Source: Natronobacillus azotifigens
Lineage (GTDB): Bacteria; Bacillota; Bacilli; Bacillales; Amphibacillaceae
Assembly (NCBI RefSeq): GCF_026805325.1
Contig: NZ_JAPRAT010000011.1
Span: 1-64,000 of the forward strand
Direction: 5' to 3'
Length of the DNA stretch: 64,000 nt
The notes under the pieces are model-generated. The model ran no database searches. It had not been told where the DNA came from and saw only the letters and a program-made list of their open reading frames with translations. This document shows positions 7,745 through 16,304 of the stretch, one piece after another. The stretch's first letter is position 1. Each line of letters opens with the position of its first letter. Made by a program: the position numbers and the translations under genes.

Positions 7745-9505
7745 TTATTCTTCTCTATCAAACCAAAGTTTACAAAAGTCAATCCAACCTAGCACATTAA
7801 GTTCAATTCCTTTGAAATAAGCAGGATAAATCGCATATTGATTTAGCCGATACAAGTATAAACTATGATGATTTGCAACAAGATGTGCTTCTAGTTGATC
7901 AATTTCCGCTATAATACGCGCTTTAGGTAAAGAAGAAACCAAGTATTGTTCTAGTTTCTCTTTGCTCTTCGTAGGTAAATGATAGGATAGTAAACCATGA
8001 TCACCAAGAAAAGTCTTAAAGTAGGTTATCAAAGGATCCTCAACTGCTAACTGTTCTCCGATTAACATATCAATATCCCGTAAAGGCTGGCGGAAAAAAT
8101 CAGCATATTCATAAAAAGTGATGCTTATCTTGATTCCTACTTTACTCAATTGGGATTGAATCCATTGGCCATCTAATTCGTTTCCTGCTCCTTTATAGCC
8201 TGCTAAAGTAAGCACTTCTCCTCGATAGTTGCTCTTTTCTAACAATGTTTTTGCCTGATCAAGTGATGTTTCTTGTAACGAACCTCTTTCCAACGTTCGG
8301 CGCATGCGAGTTGCTGTTACGTATCGGTTTCCTCCTAGCGTTTTAATTAAATGACTAGGTTGGATCGCAGCACAAATGACTTGGCGCAACGCTCGATCAT
8401 TCGAAAGCAGACCGGTTTGTCCATTAAAAGTTAATAATTTGCTCCCTTGATCGATAAATGTTTGCTCTTGATAGTGATGCAAATCATTGGAATAAGGATA
8501 ATGATAGAAATTGAGTGTGGAAGTTTGTTCTGTTAACAACTTATCCTTGTTATCGTATAAATTTGGAAAGAAATATAGTGTCACTTGATCAAGAATGGGA
8601 CGAGCACGATAATACTTTTCATTAGCGACCATTGAGAGTTGTTGTTCGTTATTTTCGATTAATCGAAACGGACCAGTCCCCTGCAATTTCCCATTTTTCA
8701 TTGGTGATACGATGGCACCTGCTAATGTTGCCATGATTTCTAAAAAGAAGGGCATTGGTTTGTCAAAAATTATTTTTACTGTCAAGGGTTGGATCACTTC
8801 TAGTGTGTCGATGTGTTTCCCTACCCAATAATAGGGCGATGATTTGTGTCGGTGACGATCGAGGCTTTCACATACGTCTTTGGCAACGAGCTGTCGACCA
8901 TCATGAAAAAATACTGATTTTCTTAAATAAAACCACCATTGTGTTTTTTCATTATTTGTCTTCCATGCATGTGCCAATCCAGGTTTCATACCATGACAAT
9001 GCTGGTCAACAGATACAAGGGAATCATAGAGGTGACGCATGAGATGATTCTCTGTCCGGCGATCCATACAAGCAGGGTCAAGAATAGGTAGAGAACGGTA
9101 GGATGGAAAACGCAAATGATCGATGTTCGCTTCTATTCGTGAGGAAGGCATTTGTTCAAAAATAAGATTTGTCATAAATTGGTGGATGACCGTTTGAGCG
9201 ATTGGGTATTGATTTATAAAGTGAACAGCATCATCAATCGATTGATGACGGGCGATTCGCTTTGCCTCTGTGAAGACAACGTCATCGAAAGAAATACGTA
9301 ACGTAAGCTGTGAATGGTGTCCTCTTCCTCTTCCGGGTTGCCAGTCAATCCAACCTTTCTCCTGCATTTTTTTCACAACGATTTTGACATTACGGTCTGT
9401 ACAAGAAAATAACAGAGCAAGTTGATCAACGGTAACAGAAAGCGATGGATAGGAATCAACTTCACGATACGCAAACCACAATTTTTGATAATAATCAATC
9501 AGCAA
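7745..9505 (-). CDS. SgrR-family regulator with solute-binding domain
   Basis: About 586 residues. The N-terminal ~110 residues form a winged-helix DNA-binding domain (DQLALLFSCTDRNVKIVVKKM). The rest resembles a periplasmic-type solute-binding protein of the oligopeptide class (SBP_bac_5) and has no signal peptide, so it acts inside the cell as a ligand sensor. This is the SgrR architecture. I prefer the TTG at 9505, because AAGGAG lies 8 bases upstream; the GTG at 9514 overlaps that site. It diverges from an ITPase-like gene and an MFS transporter, and in enterobacteria SgrR likewise neighbours the sugar exporter SetA. The ligand is unknown. Confidence 0.82.
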   Translation of the reverse strand: MLIDYYQKLWFAYREVDSYPSLSVTVDQLALLFSCTDRNVKIVVKKMQEKGWIDWQPGRGRGHHSQLTLRISFDDVVFTEAKRIARHQSIDDAVHFINQYPIAQTVIHQFMTNLIFEQMPSSRIEANIDHLRFPSYRSLPILDPACMDRRTENHLMRHLYDSLVSVDQHCHGMKPGLAHAWKTNNEKTQWWFYLRKSVFFHDGRQLVAKDVCESLDRHRHKSSPYYWVGKHIDTLEVIQPLTVKIIFDKPMPFFLEIMATLAGAIVSPMKNGKLQGTGPFRLIENNEQQLSMVANEKYYRARPILDQVTLYFFPNLYDNKDKLLTEQTSTLNFYHYPYSNDLHHYQEQTFIDQGSKLLTFNGQTGLLSNDRALRQVICAAIQPSHLIKTLGGNRYVTATRMRRTLERGSLQETSLDQAKTLLEKSNYRGEVLTLAGYKGAGNELDGQWIQSQLSKVGIKISITFYEYADFFRQPLRDIDMLIGEQLAVEDPLITYFKTFLGDHGLLSYHLPTKSKEKLEQYLVSSLPKARIIAEIDQLEAHLVANHHSLYLYRLNQYAIYPAYFKGIELNVLGWIDFCKLWFDREE

Positions 9506-9604
9506 GATGACCACTCCTTAAAAAGGGGAAATGAATTCAATTCTATTCTACACTTTTATTCCTCTTTTAAAAAGCTAAACTAGTAAGCGAAGGGAGGAAG
9601 TCGA

Positions 9605-10213
9605 TTGAAATTACGATTAGCTACAAGAAATAAAAGAAAACAAAAGGAAATGGAACAAAGGTTTGCTCACCTACCCATCATGTGTATAGCAATGGGCGAT
9701 GACATCGCAGATATTGAAGAAACAGGTTCAACTTTTTTGGAAAATGCCTCGCTAAAAGCTAAGACAGCTCAATGTTATTACCCAAATGATATTATCGTCG
9801 GTGAAGACTCCGGGTTACAGGTGAGTAGTTTAGATGGTTTTCCCGGTGTGAAAACTGCACGATTTTTACCTGGGCATGACCGAGATCGAGCAAAGGCTTT
9901 AGTTGAAAAACTATCCAATTACCCAATCGATCAACGTCAAGCCTACTTTCACAGTGTGATCTCGATTCTTTTTCCTGATGGACAGGAGAAAATTACGAAG
10001 GGGTCGATGGTCGGCTGGATAGGTGAAGCAGCCGATCAACCAATTAACGGATACGAGGACATCTTTCAACTGGCAAATGGCTCTTATCTTCACACACTTT
10101 CGGAGCAGGGGTTTCGTGCCTTTTCGCCTCGTCAAATTTCATTAAGACAAGCTAGTCTTATCATCAATCATTGGCTTCGTGAAAAAGGAGAAAATCATGA
10201 ATCGAACAAATAA
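9605..10213 (+). CDS. RdgB/HAM1-like non-canonical purine NTP pyrophosphatase
   Basis: A 202-residue protein with a TTG start after GGGAGGAAG. RdgB-type enzymes hydrolyse ITP, dITP and XTP to monophosphates. Visible are the N-terminal TRNKRK signature (family TxNxxK), GEDSGLQV near residue 65 (family DDSGL, catalytic Asp), DGFPGVKTARF and GYEDIF near 148. The usual SHR motif near the C-terminus reads SLR here, so it is a diverged paralogue and activity is uncertain. It overlaps the MFS gene by 17 bp and is probably co-transcribed and translationally coupled with it. Housekeeping rdgB usually sits by rph/murI, so this copy has an accessory context. Confidence 0.8.
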   Translation: MKLRLATRNKRKQKEMEQRFAHLPIMCIAMGDDIADIEETGSTFLENASLKAKTAQCYYPNDIIVGEDSGLQVSSLDGFPGVKTARFLPGHDRDRAKALVEKLSNYPIDQRQAYFHSVISILFPDGQEKITKGSMVGWIGEAADQPINGYEDIFQLANGSYLHTLSEQGFRAFSPRQISLRQASLIINHWLREKGENHESNK

Positions 10214-11426
10214 ACTTAGCGTAATAGGGATTGCAGTCTTTACAGGTGTTGCGATTATGGGGGATGCCATGCTCTCGATTGTTCTTCCTATCTATTGGAG
10301 TGATATGGGATTGACAGCGGTTTGGCAAGTGGGGGTATTGTTGTCGATTAATCGTTTTGTGCGATTGCCCATCAATCCACTGGTTGGTTTTTTCTATCGA
10401 CATTATTCATTAAGATTAGGAATATCAATTGCGATGGGTTTAGCCATTGTCTCTACCTTCTCCTATGGGATCTTTAGTCAATTTTCTATTCTAGTCATGA
10501 TGAGGATTGTATGGGGAATTGCATGGTCTCTCTTGCGATTGGGAGGGTTTCTCTCCATCATTCAACTAACATCGAAAACGGACAGAGGTCAGTTTATCGG
10601 TTTATACAACGGCGTTTGGGGGATAGGAAGTTTAATCGGAATGTTAGTAGGGGGATTATTAATTGCGGAAACATCAATTCGCTTTATTACTACGTTATTT
10701 GGATTGATCGGTTGTGTCACTTTCCCGTTTGTTCCATTTCTCACCCCCTCAGGAAAAAAAGAACCGACAGTTCAAAAAACAACTACCGATCAGCAGAAGC
10801 CACTTTTAGCACTCGATCAGTTTGTATTAACGCTATCAACAAGTATGGTAATGGGGTTACTTATCTTTGGGGTATTTTCTAATACATTAAGTGCACGGAT
10901 TGATCAGAGTTATCAGGATAATTGGACGTTCATGTCGTTTGCTTTCACATCCACTGCCATAGCAGGAATCATCCAAGCTGTTCGTTGGGGATGGGCTCCA
11001 TTTTTAGCTCCTTTTATCGGCAAGTATTTAGATCATACGAAGCATAAACAGCAAGCACTCATTTGTTTTTTACTTAGCCTAAGTGCACTATTCGCTTTGA
11101 TCGGCAGTATCAATCAGATTTCGTTTGTGATTGTTCTTTTGCTGCTGTTTCAATTCGTCTCAACTGGTTTTGTCACAACCACAGACACAATCGCTAGCGA
11201 CTTAGCCGAGAAAGGCGATTCGATAAAAGTGATTACCTTCCACACGATTATGGTTGATACGGGTGCTGCGCTTGGCCCACTACTAGCATTTGGTTTATTA
11301 GAATACTTTCCACTGCGTGTTGTTTACCTAATAGCGTCTATTCTCCTATTTGTCCTCGCGATCGGATGGATAAGTTGGTTAAGAAAAAAGCAGAATGATC
11401 CCTTTGCTTTTTCTGTAAGGAAATGA
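10197..11426 (+). CDS. MFS transporter, SetA-like efflux candidate
   Basis: About 409 residues with roughly twelve hydrophobic segments in two halves separated by a charged central loop near residues 185-205 (KKEPTVQKTTTDQQK), as in the major facilitator superfamily. I chose the ATG at 10197, since AAAGGAG lies 8 bases upstream inside the preceding gene. It is coupled to the RdgB-like gene and divergent from the SgrR-like regulator, an arrangement paralleling sgrR-setA of enterobacteria. Export of a sugar, sugar phosphate or nucleoside analogue is a reasonable but unproven guess. Confidence 0.82.
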   Translation: MNRTNKLSVIGIAVFTGVAIMGDAMLSIVLPIYWSDMGLTAVWQVGVLLSINRFVRLPINPLVGFFYRHYSLRLGISIAMGLAIVSTFSYGIFSQFSILVMMRIVWGIAWSLLRLGGFLSIIQLTSKTDRGQFIGLYNGVWGIGSLIGMLVGGLLIAETSIRFITTLFGLIGCVTFPFVPFLTPSGKKEPTVQKTTTDQQKPLLALDQFVLTLSTSMVMGLLIFGVFSNTLSARIDQSYQDNWTFMSFAFTSTAIAGIIQAVRWGWAPFLAPFIGKYLDHTKHKQQALICFLLSLSALFALIGSINQISFVIVLLLLFQFVSTGFVTTTDTIASDLAEKGDSIKVITFHTIMVDTGAALGPLLAFGLLEYFPLRVVYLIASILLFVLAIGWISWLRKKQNDPFAFSVRK

Positions 11427-11515
11427 ATAGAGAAATAGTTTCAACATCAGATTCAAAATCAAAGTAGGTCGCGCTAGTGTGATGCACGGTAGCACTTCGA
11501 AGGAATTCATGAAAA

Positions 11516-11557
11516 ATCAGTGGGAGAAGATGCCCCACCCGCTGATCGCAGTTTTTT
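11516..11557 (+). terminator. rho-independent terminator after the MFS gene
   Basis: ATCAGTGGG (11516-11524) pairs with CCCGCTGAT (11538-11546) with one G-T pair, followed by six T at 11552-11557. Confidence 0.8.
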
Positions 11558-11616
11558 AATATTTCATGGAGACGTTTCCTGGCTATTCCTTGGTCTGAAG
11601 TAGAAAGAAGAGCAGT

Positions 11617-12249
11617 TCAAAAGGTAAACCATCCATGTCTTAATGCACTCAAAACTACATTTGTCCGATTGTTTTCATCGAGTTTCTTCATTAAATTGCT
11701 AATATAATTTTTCACGGTACTCTCACACAAGTAGAGTGCCTCCGCAATCTCCAAATTTGAACAACCTTTTGTTAGCAAATCAAGCACTTCCCACTCTCGA
11801 TCAGTAAATACGTTAGGAGGACGTTCCGTAGTTGGTTCGTGTTTTGTTGCAATTTGATAGGCATCTTGCAGAACAGTAGCAATCGGATAGTGAATATAGC
11901 GTTGATTGGATAAGATGATTTCTATTGCGCGAAGCAGTTCAAATTCTTCAATTTCTTCAGATAAATAGCCATGAATTTTTATTTGAAACAAACGATCGAT
12001 GGACTCGATCTGTTGCTTGCCAATTAAAACGGCAACCTTTAAATTTTTTTTTAATAATTTTTCGATAATGGGAACAGGATCATGTAAGATAGATATATCG
12101 ATGATAATTAGGTCAATAGTAGGTTTAGATAATAATTGCTCTAAGTCTAAAGTATGTTGATGTGAAATGTGGTTGCATGCTAAGTCTAGCTTATGTAATA
12201 GTGTTGTACACATAATTGATCGCGGTTTAATTAATTGAATCGTTGTCAT
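11617..12249 (-). CDS. LuxR/NarL-type regulator divergent from the capsule operon
   Basis: A 210-residue protein with a receiver-like N-terminal domain and a C-terminal LuxR helix-turn-helix (residues ~145-205; FTDREWEVLDLLTKG, STVKNYISNLMKKL). The receiver keeps an Asp at the acceptor position (LIIIDISIL) but lacks the clear acidic pair and switch Lys of classical response regulators, and no histidine kinase is adjacent. It may be an atypical or phosphorylation-independent regulator. It is transcribed away from wzz across a 230-bp gap holding the capsule promoter, so control of that operon is likely but inferred. Confidence 0.82.
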   Translation of the reverse strand: MTTIQLIKPRSIMCTTLLHKLDLACNHISHQHTLDLEQLLSKPTIDLIIIDISILHDPVPIIEKLLKKNLKVAVLIGKQQIESIDRLFQIKIHGYLSEEIEEFELLRAIEIILSNQRYIHYPIATVLQDAYQIATKHEPTTERPPNVFTDREWEVLDLLTKGCSNLEIAEALYLCESTVKNYISNLMKKLDENNRTNVVLSALRHGWFTF

Positions 12250-12413
12250 AGAAGTACCTCCAGTAGTGTAAGAAGGAAATGAAGGATTTCCGATATTCCC
12301 AATTAAATTAGAAATCGAAACATCCTTTGTTTCATTTATTCAATCATACCATTATCTTTCCTCAAAAAAAAACTTCCAATTCCTAAGATAATCCCCAAAT
12401 TGATATATTACTA

Positions 12414-12422
12414 TGGTATAAT
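12414..12422 (+). promoter_or_regulatory. extended -10 promoter of the wzz operon
   Basis: TGGTATAAT (12414-12422) is a perfect extended -10 element about 60 bases before the wzz start. No good -35 lies at 17 bp, which suggests activator dependence. The wzz ribosome binding site is AGGAGGGTCAAATAG directly before ATG 12483. Confidence 0.55.
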
Positions 12423-12482
12423 TTCTTTTGTGTAAAAAGAGAAAGGGCTTCGACGATGATAGTCTACAGGAGGGTCAAATAG

Positions 12483-13241
12483 ATGGAAGAAACGATATCA
12501 TTAAAGGAAATATTTTCGGTAGTAAAAAAACGCTTATTTTTAATCATTATTCTCATGCTTGGAGCGACGCTAATTAGTGGCTTAGTTACGCGTTACGCAA
12601 TCACGCCAACATATCAAGCAAGCAATCAGTTTATTGTAAATCAAAGTAGGGATCAAGCAGATACGTCGGTTGATCTCAATCAAATTCGTTCTAATGTGGA
12701 GATTATAAATACGTACAATATTATTATGAAAAGTAACTATATTCTAGATCAAGTAGTCGATCAGTTGGACCTAACTATTTCATCAGGATCACTCAGTAAT
12801 AAATTATCGATTCGTAACGAAGGCAACTCACAAGTTGTAACCGTAACGGCGACAGATCCGGATCCTGCGATGGCGGTCGCAATAGCCAATACGACGGTTG
12901 AAATTTTTCAGAATGATATCGGCGATTTAATGCATGTTGATAATGTAAACGTCTTAGCAGAAGCAAAGCTGGCAGCAAATCCTAGTCCGGTAAGTCCGAA
13001 CTTAACATTAAATGTAGCAATAGCATTGGTGCTTGGAGCGATGGTTGGTGTTGGATTGGCATTTTTACTAGAATTTTTAGATACATCAGTCAAGACAGAA
13101 GAAGATGTAGAGAACAAATTAGAGCTGCCTGTTTTGGGTGTAATTTCCCATATCAGTGATCAGGACATCGTGATTCCACATCAAATGAATCGAACAAGAG
13201 AAAGGGGAGCGTACAGTGGCCAAACGAAAAAAAACAGCTAA
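12483..13241 (+). CDS. polysaccharide chain-length/kinase modulator (Wzz/CapA-YwqC type)
   Basis: A 252-residue membrane protein. Two transmembrane helices near residues 18-40 and 175-197 bracket an extracellular domain, the fold of Wzz-type co-polymerases. In firmicutes this protein activates the cytoplasmic BY-kinase encoded next to it and helps set polymer length. The PxxP-like motif near TM2 (NPSPVSPNLT) is present. It is the first gene of the capsule locus and overlaps the kinase gene by 26 bp, indicating translational coupling. Confidence 0.93.
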   Translation: MEETISLKEIFSVVKKRLFLIIILMLGATLISGLVTRYAITPTYQASNQFIVNQSRDQADTSVDLNQIRSNVEIINTYNIIMKSNYILDQVVDQLDLTISSGSLSNKLSIRNEGNSQVVTVTATDPDPAMAVAIANTTVEIFQNDIGDLMHVDNVNVLAEAKLAANPSPVSPNLTLNVAIALVLGAMVGVGLAFLLEFLDTSVKTEEDVENKLELPVLGVISHISDQDIVIPHQMNRTRERGAYSGQTKKNS

Positions 13242-13905
13242 CAATACGATGCGTCATTTAATTACGAAAAGTAATCCTCGCTCACCAATTTCTGAGCAAT
13301 ATCGAACGATACGAACAAATTTACAATTTGCTTCCGTTGATGGCGATTTAAAGACGATGTTGGTAACTTCGGCCGGACCATCAGAAGGTAAATCATCAAC
13401 CGTAGCGAATCTAGCAATTGTTTTTGCGCAACAAGGAAAGCGCGTTTTATTAGTTGATGCAGATATGCGGAAACCAACGGTACACTATACGTTCCGTGTG
13501 GACAACCGTCGTGGTTTAAGTAGTGTATTGGTGGGAGAATTGTTGTTAGAAGAAGCGACAACAAAGTCGGACATTCCTGATTTAGATGTTTTGGCTGCTG
13601 GACCAATTCCACCAAATCCGTCGGAATTACTTGGTTCCAAAGCAATGATGAAAATGATTCAAGAAGCAACAAGCTTCTATGATTTAGTCATCTTTGATAC
13701 GCCACCAGTTTTGGCCGTTACCGATGCGCAAATTCTAGCAAATCAAGTAGATGGTGCATTACTTGTTGTTCGTAGTAAGCAAACAGATCAAGAAGCCGCC
13801 CTTAAGGCAAAACATTTACTAGAGCCAGCAAAAGCGAAGTTATTAGGTGCAGTACTAAATGACCGTGACAAACAAAAAGATCAATATTATTATTATGGAG
13901 AATAA
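13216..13905 (+). CDS. bacterial tyrosine kinase (Wze/CpsD-YwqD type)
   Basis: A 229-residue BY-kinase that autophosphorylates and controls capsule synthesis together with the preceding membrane modulator. Walker A (GPSEGKSS) is near residue 55, Walker A' (LLVDADMRKP) near 80 and Walker B (LVIFDTPP) near 160. The C-terminus ends in a tyrosine cluster (QYYYYGE), the usual phosphorylation site. The start is GTG with GGGGAG upstream. The partner phosphatase is encoded 1.5 kb downstream, beyond thiT. Confidence 0.95.
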   Translation: MAKRKKTANNTMRHLITKSNPRSPISEQYRTIRTNLQFASVDGDLKTMLVTSAGPSEGKSSTVANLAIVFAQQGKRVLLVDADMRKPTVHYTFRVDNRRGLSSVLVGELLLEEATTKSDIPDLDVLAAGPIPPNPSELLGSKAMMKMIQEATSFYDLVIFDTPPVLAVTDAQILANQVDGALLVVRSKQTDQEAALKAKHLLEPAKAKLLGAVLNDRDKQKDQYYYYGE

Positions 13906-13935
13906 AACTTGCCAACTTGGCAAGTTTTTTCTTTT
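13904..13935 (+). terminator. rho-independent terminator after wze
   Basis: AAAACTTGCC (13904-13913) pairs with GGCAAGTTTT (13919-13928), 5-nt loop, then T-rich tail. It overlaps the wze stop codon and separates wzz-wze from the genes further on. Confidence 0.9.
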
Positions 13936-13995
13936 CTAAAATAATTGTTGGATAATAACATGGGTGTAGTCAAAGGTGGCCGAAAAGGTTGCTGA

Positions 13996-14200
13996 TTCGG
14001 ACAGAAATAAGTCAGAATCAAGCAAAGTTGTCCGAAAAAGGAGTTAATTCGGACAGTAATAAGCTAGAATCAAGCAAAGCTGTCCGAATGAGGGGTTAAT
14101 TCGGACAGAAATAAGCCAGAATCAAGTAAAGTTGTCCGAAAAAGGGGTTAATTCGGACAGTAGTAAGTCAGAATCAATCAAACCAGTCTGAATAAACCCC
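13996..14200. repeat. four 52-bp direct repeats, each with a hairpin
   Basis: TTCGGACAG recurs at 13996, 14048, 14100 and 14152, an exact 52-bp period. Each unit ends in TGTCCGAA, complementary to its start, so every repeat can fold into a stem. The last copy has a diverged right arm. It lies in the non-coding gap between wze and the TPP riboswitch. Confidence 0.92.
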
Positions 14201-14335
14201 ACCGCTGACTAAAAATTCACTTCAACCTTTATGTTAGGAAAATCCACCTTTGCTCACGATAGTACAAGCAAAGCTATTGCCAAGTTAATCAGGTTTGGTT
14301 ATAATGACAGTAACAAAAATTGCATAGCAAGTTAA

Positions 14336-14424
14336 GCCTTCAAGGGGAGCCGAGCGCGGCTGAGAGTGAACAATCGTTCAGACCCTATGAACCTGTTAGT
14401 TAGTACTAGCGTAGGGATGGTGGC
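14336..14424 (+). ncRNA. TPP (THI-box) riboswitch aptamer
   Basis: The conserved core is present: AGGGGAGCC, then GGCTGAGAGTGA (14358-14369), GACCCTATGAACCTGTTAG and the 3' block AGCGTAGGGATGG. A closing P1 helix forms between GCC (14336-14338) and GGC (14422-14424). It lies directly upstream of thiT. Thiamine pyrophosphate binding should switch off expression through the terminator that follows. Confidence 0.95.
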
Positions 14425-14431
14425 TTTTTTG

Positions 14432-14510
14432 ATGGCGTAATGTAGCAATGCGAGCGGGTCCTCCATCAGGAAGCATCCCCTTGTCATTGCTATTTTTGTT
14501 GCCATTTTTT
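14432..14510 (+). terminator. riboswitch expression-platform terminator
   Basis: ATGGC (14432-14436) and AGCAATG (14444-14450) pair with CATTGCT (14485-14491) and GCCAT (14501-14505), followed by a T-run to 14510. It sits between the TPP aptamer and the thiT ribosome binding site, as expected for transcriptional control. Confidence 0.8.
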
Positions 14511-14545
14511 CATTCGTCAATAAAAAATTTTTAGGAGGAATTACA

Positions 14546-15127
14546 ATGCAACAAAATCGTACGTTATTTTTAATTGAGGTCGCAATCTTTTCCGCATTTG
14601 CCTTTGTATTAGACATCATTCCTTTTTTATCATTTAAAGTTTGGCCACAAGGTGGATCAGTATCCTTTGCGATGATTCCAATCTTTATCATTGCTTTCCG
14701 TTGGGGAACAAAAGGTGGGTTATTAGCAGGTTTCTTATATGCTATTCTTCAAATGACATTGGGAACACCATACATTCTGAATTGGGCTCAAGCACTGTTG
14801 GATTACCCAATTGCTTTCACTGTGCTTGGTTTTGCTGGCGTGATGTCGCCAGCTGTCCAAGGGTCATTGAAGGCAGGGACGACAAAACGTTTTGTTGGTA
14901 TGGTCACAATAGGTGTGTTAATCGGAATTATCCTTCGTTTTGTAGCACATTTCTTATCTGGAATCATTTTCTTTGGTTCGGTGTTGGAAGTAGGCGATTG
15001 GTATTATTCTCTTTGGTATAATGGCTCGTATTTACTACCGGCATTCATTATTAATGTCATTGCAGTGGCGTTCTTATTCCATAAACGTCCGAAACTAGTA
15101 GCGGGGAATGAGAAAAAAACTGCGTAA
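14546..15127 (+). CDS. thiT: ECF-type thiamine transporter substrate-binding subunit ThiT
   Basis: A 193-residue integral membrane S-component for thiamine, which works with the shared ECF energizing module (encoded elsewhere). It has six hydrophobic segments, and the thiamine-binding region shows GGSVSFAMIPI near residue 37 and LGTPYILNWAQALLDYP near 72, as in ThiT/YuaJ. The ribosome binding site TAGGAGGAA lies just upstream. Expression is under the preceding TPP riboswitch and the gene is bounded by terminators, so it is a self-contained unit placed inside the capsule cluster. Confidence 0.95.
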   Translation: MQQNRTLFLIEVAIFSAFAFVLDIIPFLSFKVWPQGGSVSFAMIPIFIIAFRWGTKGGLLAGFLYAILQMTLGTPYILNWAQALLDYPIAFTVLGFAGVMSPAVQGSLKAGTTKRFVGMVTIGVLIGIILRFVAHFLSGIIFFGSVLEVGDWYYSLWYNGSYLLPAFIINVIAVAFLFHKRPKLVAGNEKKTA

Positions 15128-15152
15128 GAAAAGAAAAAGCTAGGACTCGCGA

Positions 15153-15186
15153 AAAAACAACCCACTTATACGGGGTTGTTTTTTTT
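15153..15186 (+). terminator. rho-independent terminator after thiT
   Basis: AAAAACAACCC (15153-15163) pairs with GGGTTGTTTTT (15173-15183), followed by more T. Confidence 0.88.
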
Positions 15187-15230
15187 ATGGAATTTGCAAA
15201 CGTTGCCAAAAAAACATAGTAAGAAAGGAC

Positions 15231-15266
15231 TATGAATTTTTCGTAAAGTTAGACGAAAAATTCATA
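15231..15266. promoter_or_regulatory. perfect 14-bp inverted repeat upstream of wzb
   Basis: TATGAATTTTTCGT (15231-15244) and its exact complement (15253-15266) flank an 8-nt spacer. It lies about 50 bases upstream of the predicted wzb promoter and is not followed by a long T-run, so it could be an operator or a bidirectional terminator. Confidence 0.55.
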
Positions 15267-15316
15267 TTTTCCCCAACGTTTTCCCTTGATTTTGTAAAGA
15301 AATGTTATCCATGAGG

Positions 15317-15345
15317 TTCCATTTTTTCTAGTAGCCTGCTATACT
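15317..15345 (+). promoter_or_regulatory. promoter of the second capsule operon
   Basis: TTCCAT (15317-15322), 17-bp spacer, extended -10 TGCTATACT ending at 15345. It gives a leader of about 55 bases before the AAAGGAG of the wzb gene. Confidence 0.55.
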
Positions 15346-15406
15346 AGTACTAATGTAATTTTTCGTTAGAGACAAAAATAATTAATAGATAAAAGGAGTG
15401 CTTCGT

Positions 15407-16174
15407 ATGATAGATATCCACTGTCATATATTGCCGAACGTAGATGATGGAGCGAAACATATGGAAGATAGTGTTGCGATGGCGAAAGAAGCAGCTTCAC
15501 AAGGTATTCATACGATGCTCGCCACACCTCATCATAAAAATGGAAGATATGATAATCCAAAAGATTCTATCATCCAAGGGGTTGCTGAACTAAACAAACG
15601 TTTAGAAGCAGAGGGAATCCCTGTGACTATTTTACCTGGTCAAGAAATTCGTATCTATGGAGAGATGATCGAAGACCTTAACCACAATGAATTATTACCT
15701 ATTAATGAAACAAGTAGATATGTATTGGTAGAGTTACCAACCAATCATGTTCCTCGTTTTACCGCGCAACTATTGTTTGATCTGCAAGTACAAGAGATCA
15801 CACCAATCATTGTGCACCCAGAGCGAAACACACAATTACTAGAGCACCCGAATATGTTGTATGACTTTGTTCGAAATGGTGCGCTAACTCAAATTACCGC
15901 TGCAAGTCTTGTCGGTAAATTTGGGAAAAAAATTAAGAAATTCTCGCATGACTTAATCGAAGCGAACTTAACACACTTTGTAGCATCTGATACGCATAAT
16001 ACAACGTCAAGGCGCTCTTATATGCAAGAAGCAACGAAAGAAATTAAACAAATATATGGAACAGGCACCGTTTATTACCTAATGGAAAACGCCCAATTGT
16101 TAATCGAAGGACAAACGGTATTCGCGGAAGAACCCACACGGATTAAACAAAAAAAATTCCTCGGCTTGTTCTAA
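15407..16174 (+). CDS. PHP-type protein tyrosine phosphatase (Wzb/CpsB-YwqE type)
   Basis: A 255-residue metal-dependent phosphatase that dephosphorylates the capsule BY-kinase. PHP metal-binding motifs are visible: DIHCHILPNVDDGA at the N-terminus, TPHH near residue 43, PGQE near 76, VHPERN near 134 and SDTHN near 193. I chose ATG 15407 (AAAGGAG nine bases upstream) over the in-frame GTG at 15398, which overlaps the Shine-Dalgarno sequence. It starts a new transcription unit that continues with galU and the sugar-modifying genes. Confidence 0.95.
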   Translation: MIDIHCHILPNVDDGAKHMEDSVAMAKEAASQGIHTMLATPHHKNGRYDNPKDSIIQGVAELNKRLEAEGIPVTILPGQEIRIYGEMIEDLNHNELLPINETSRYVLVELPTNHVPRFTAQLLFDLQVQEITPIIVHPERNTQLLEHPNMLYDFVRNGALTQITAASLVGKFGKKIKKFSHDLIEANLTHFVASDTHNTTSRRSYMQEATKEIKQIYGTGTVYYLMENAQLLIEGQTVFAEEPTRIKQKKFLGLF

Positions 16175-16304
16175 GTTGTTTTTTCTGTACTAGAGAGAAC
16201 CAATCGCACATACACATAGGAAAGTGTGTGGCTGTATTGACCTTGCTGGATTAGGAAACCCATCTAAATGAAATATTAGAGATGAAAAAGGAGTTATACC
16301 AATT

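Noticed and set aside
16190..16260. CACATACACA/TGTGTGG hairpin between wzb and galU
   Set aside because: Weak stem, no T-run, and the genes are co-directional and probably co-transcribed.
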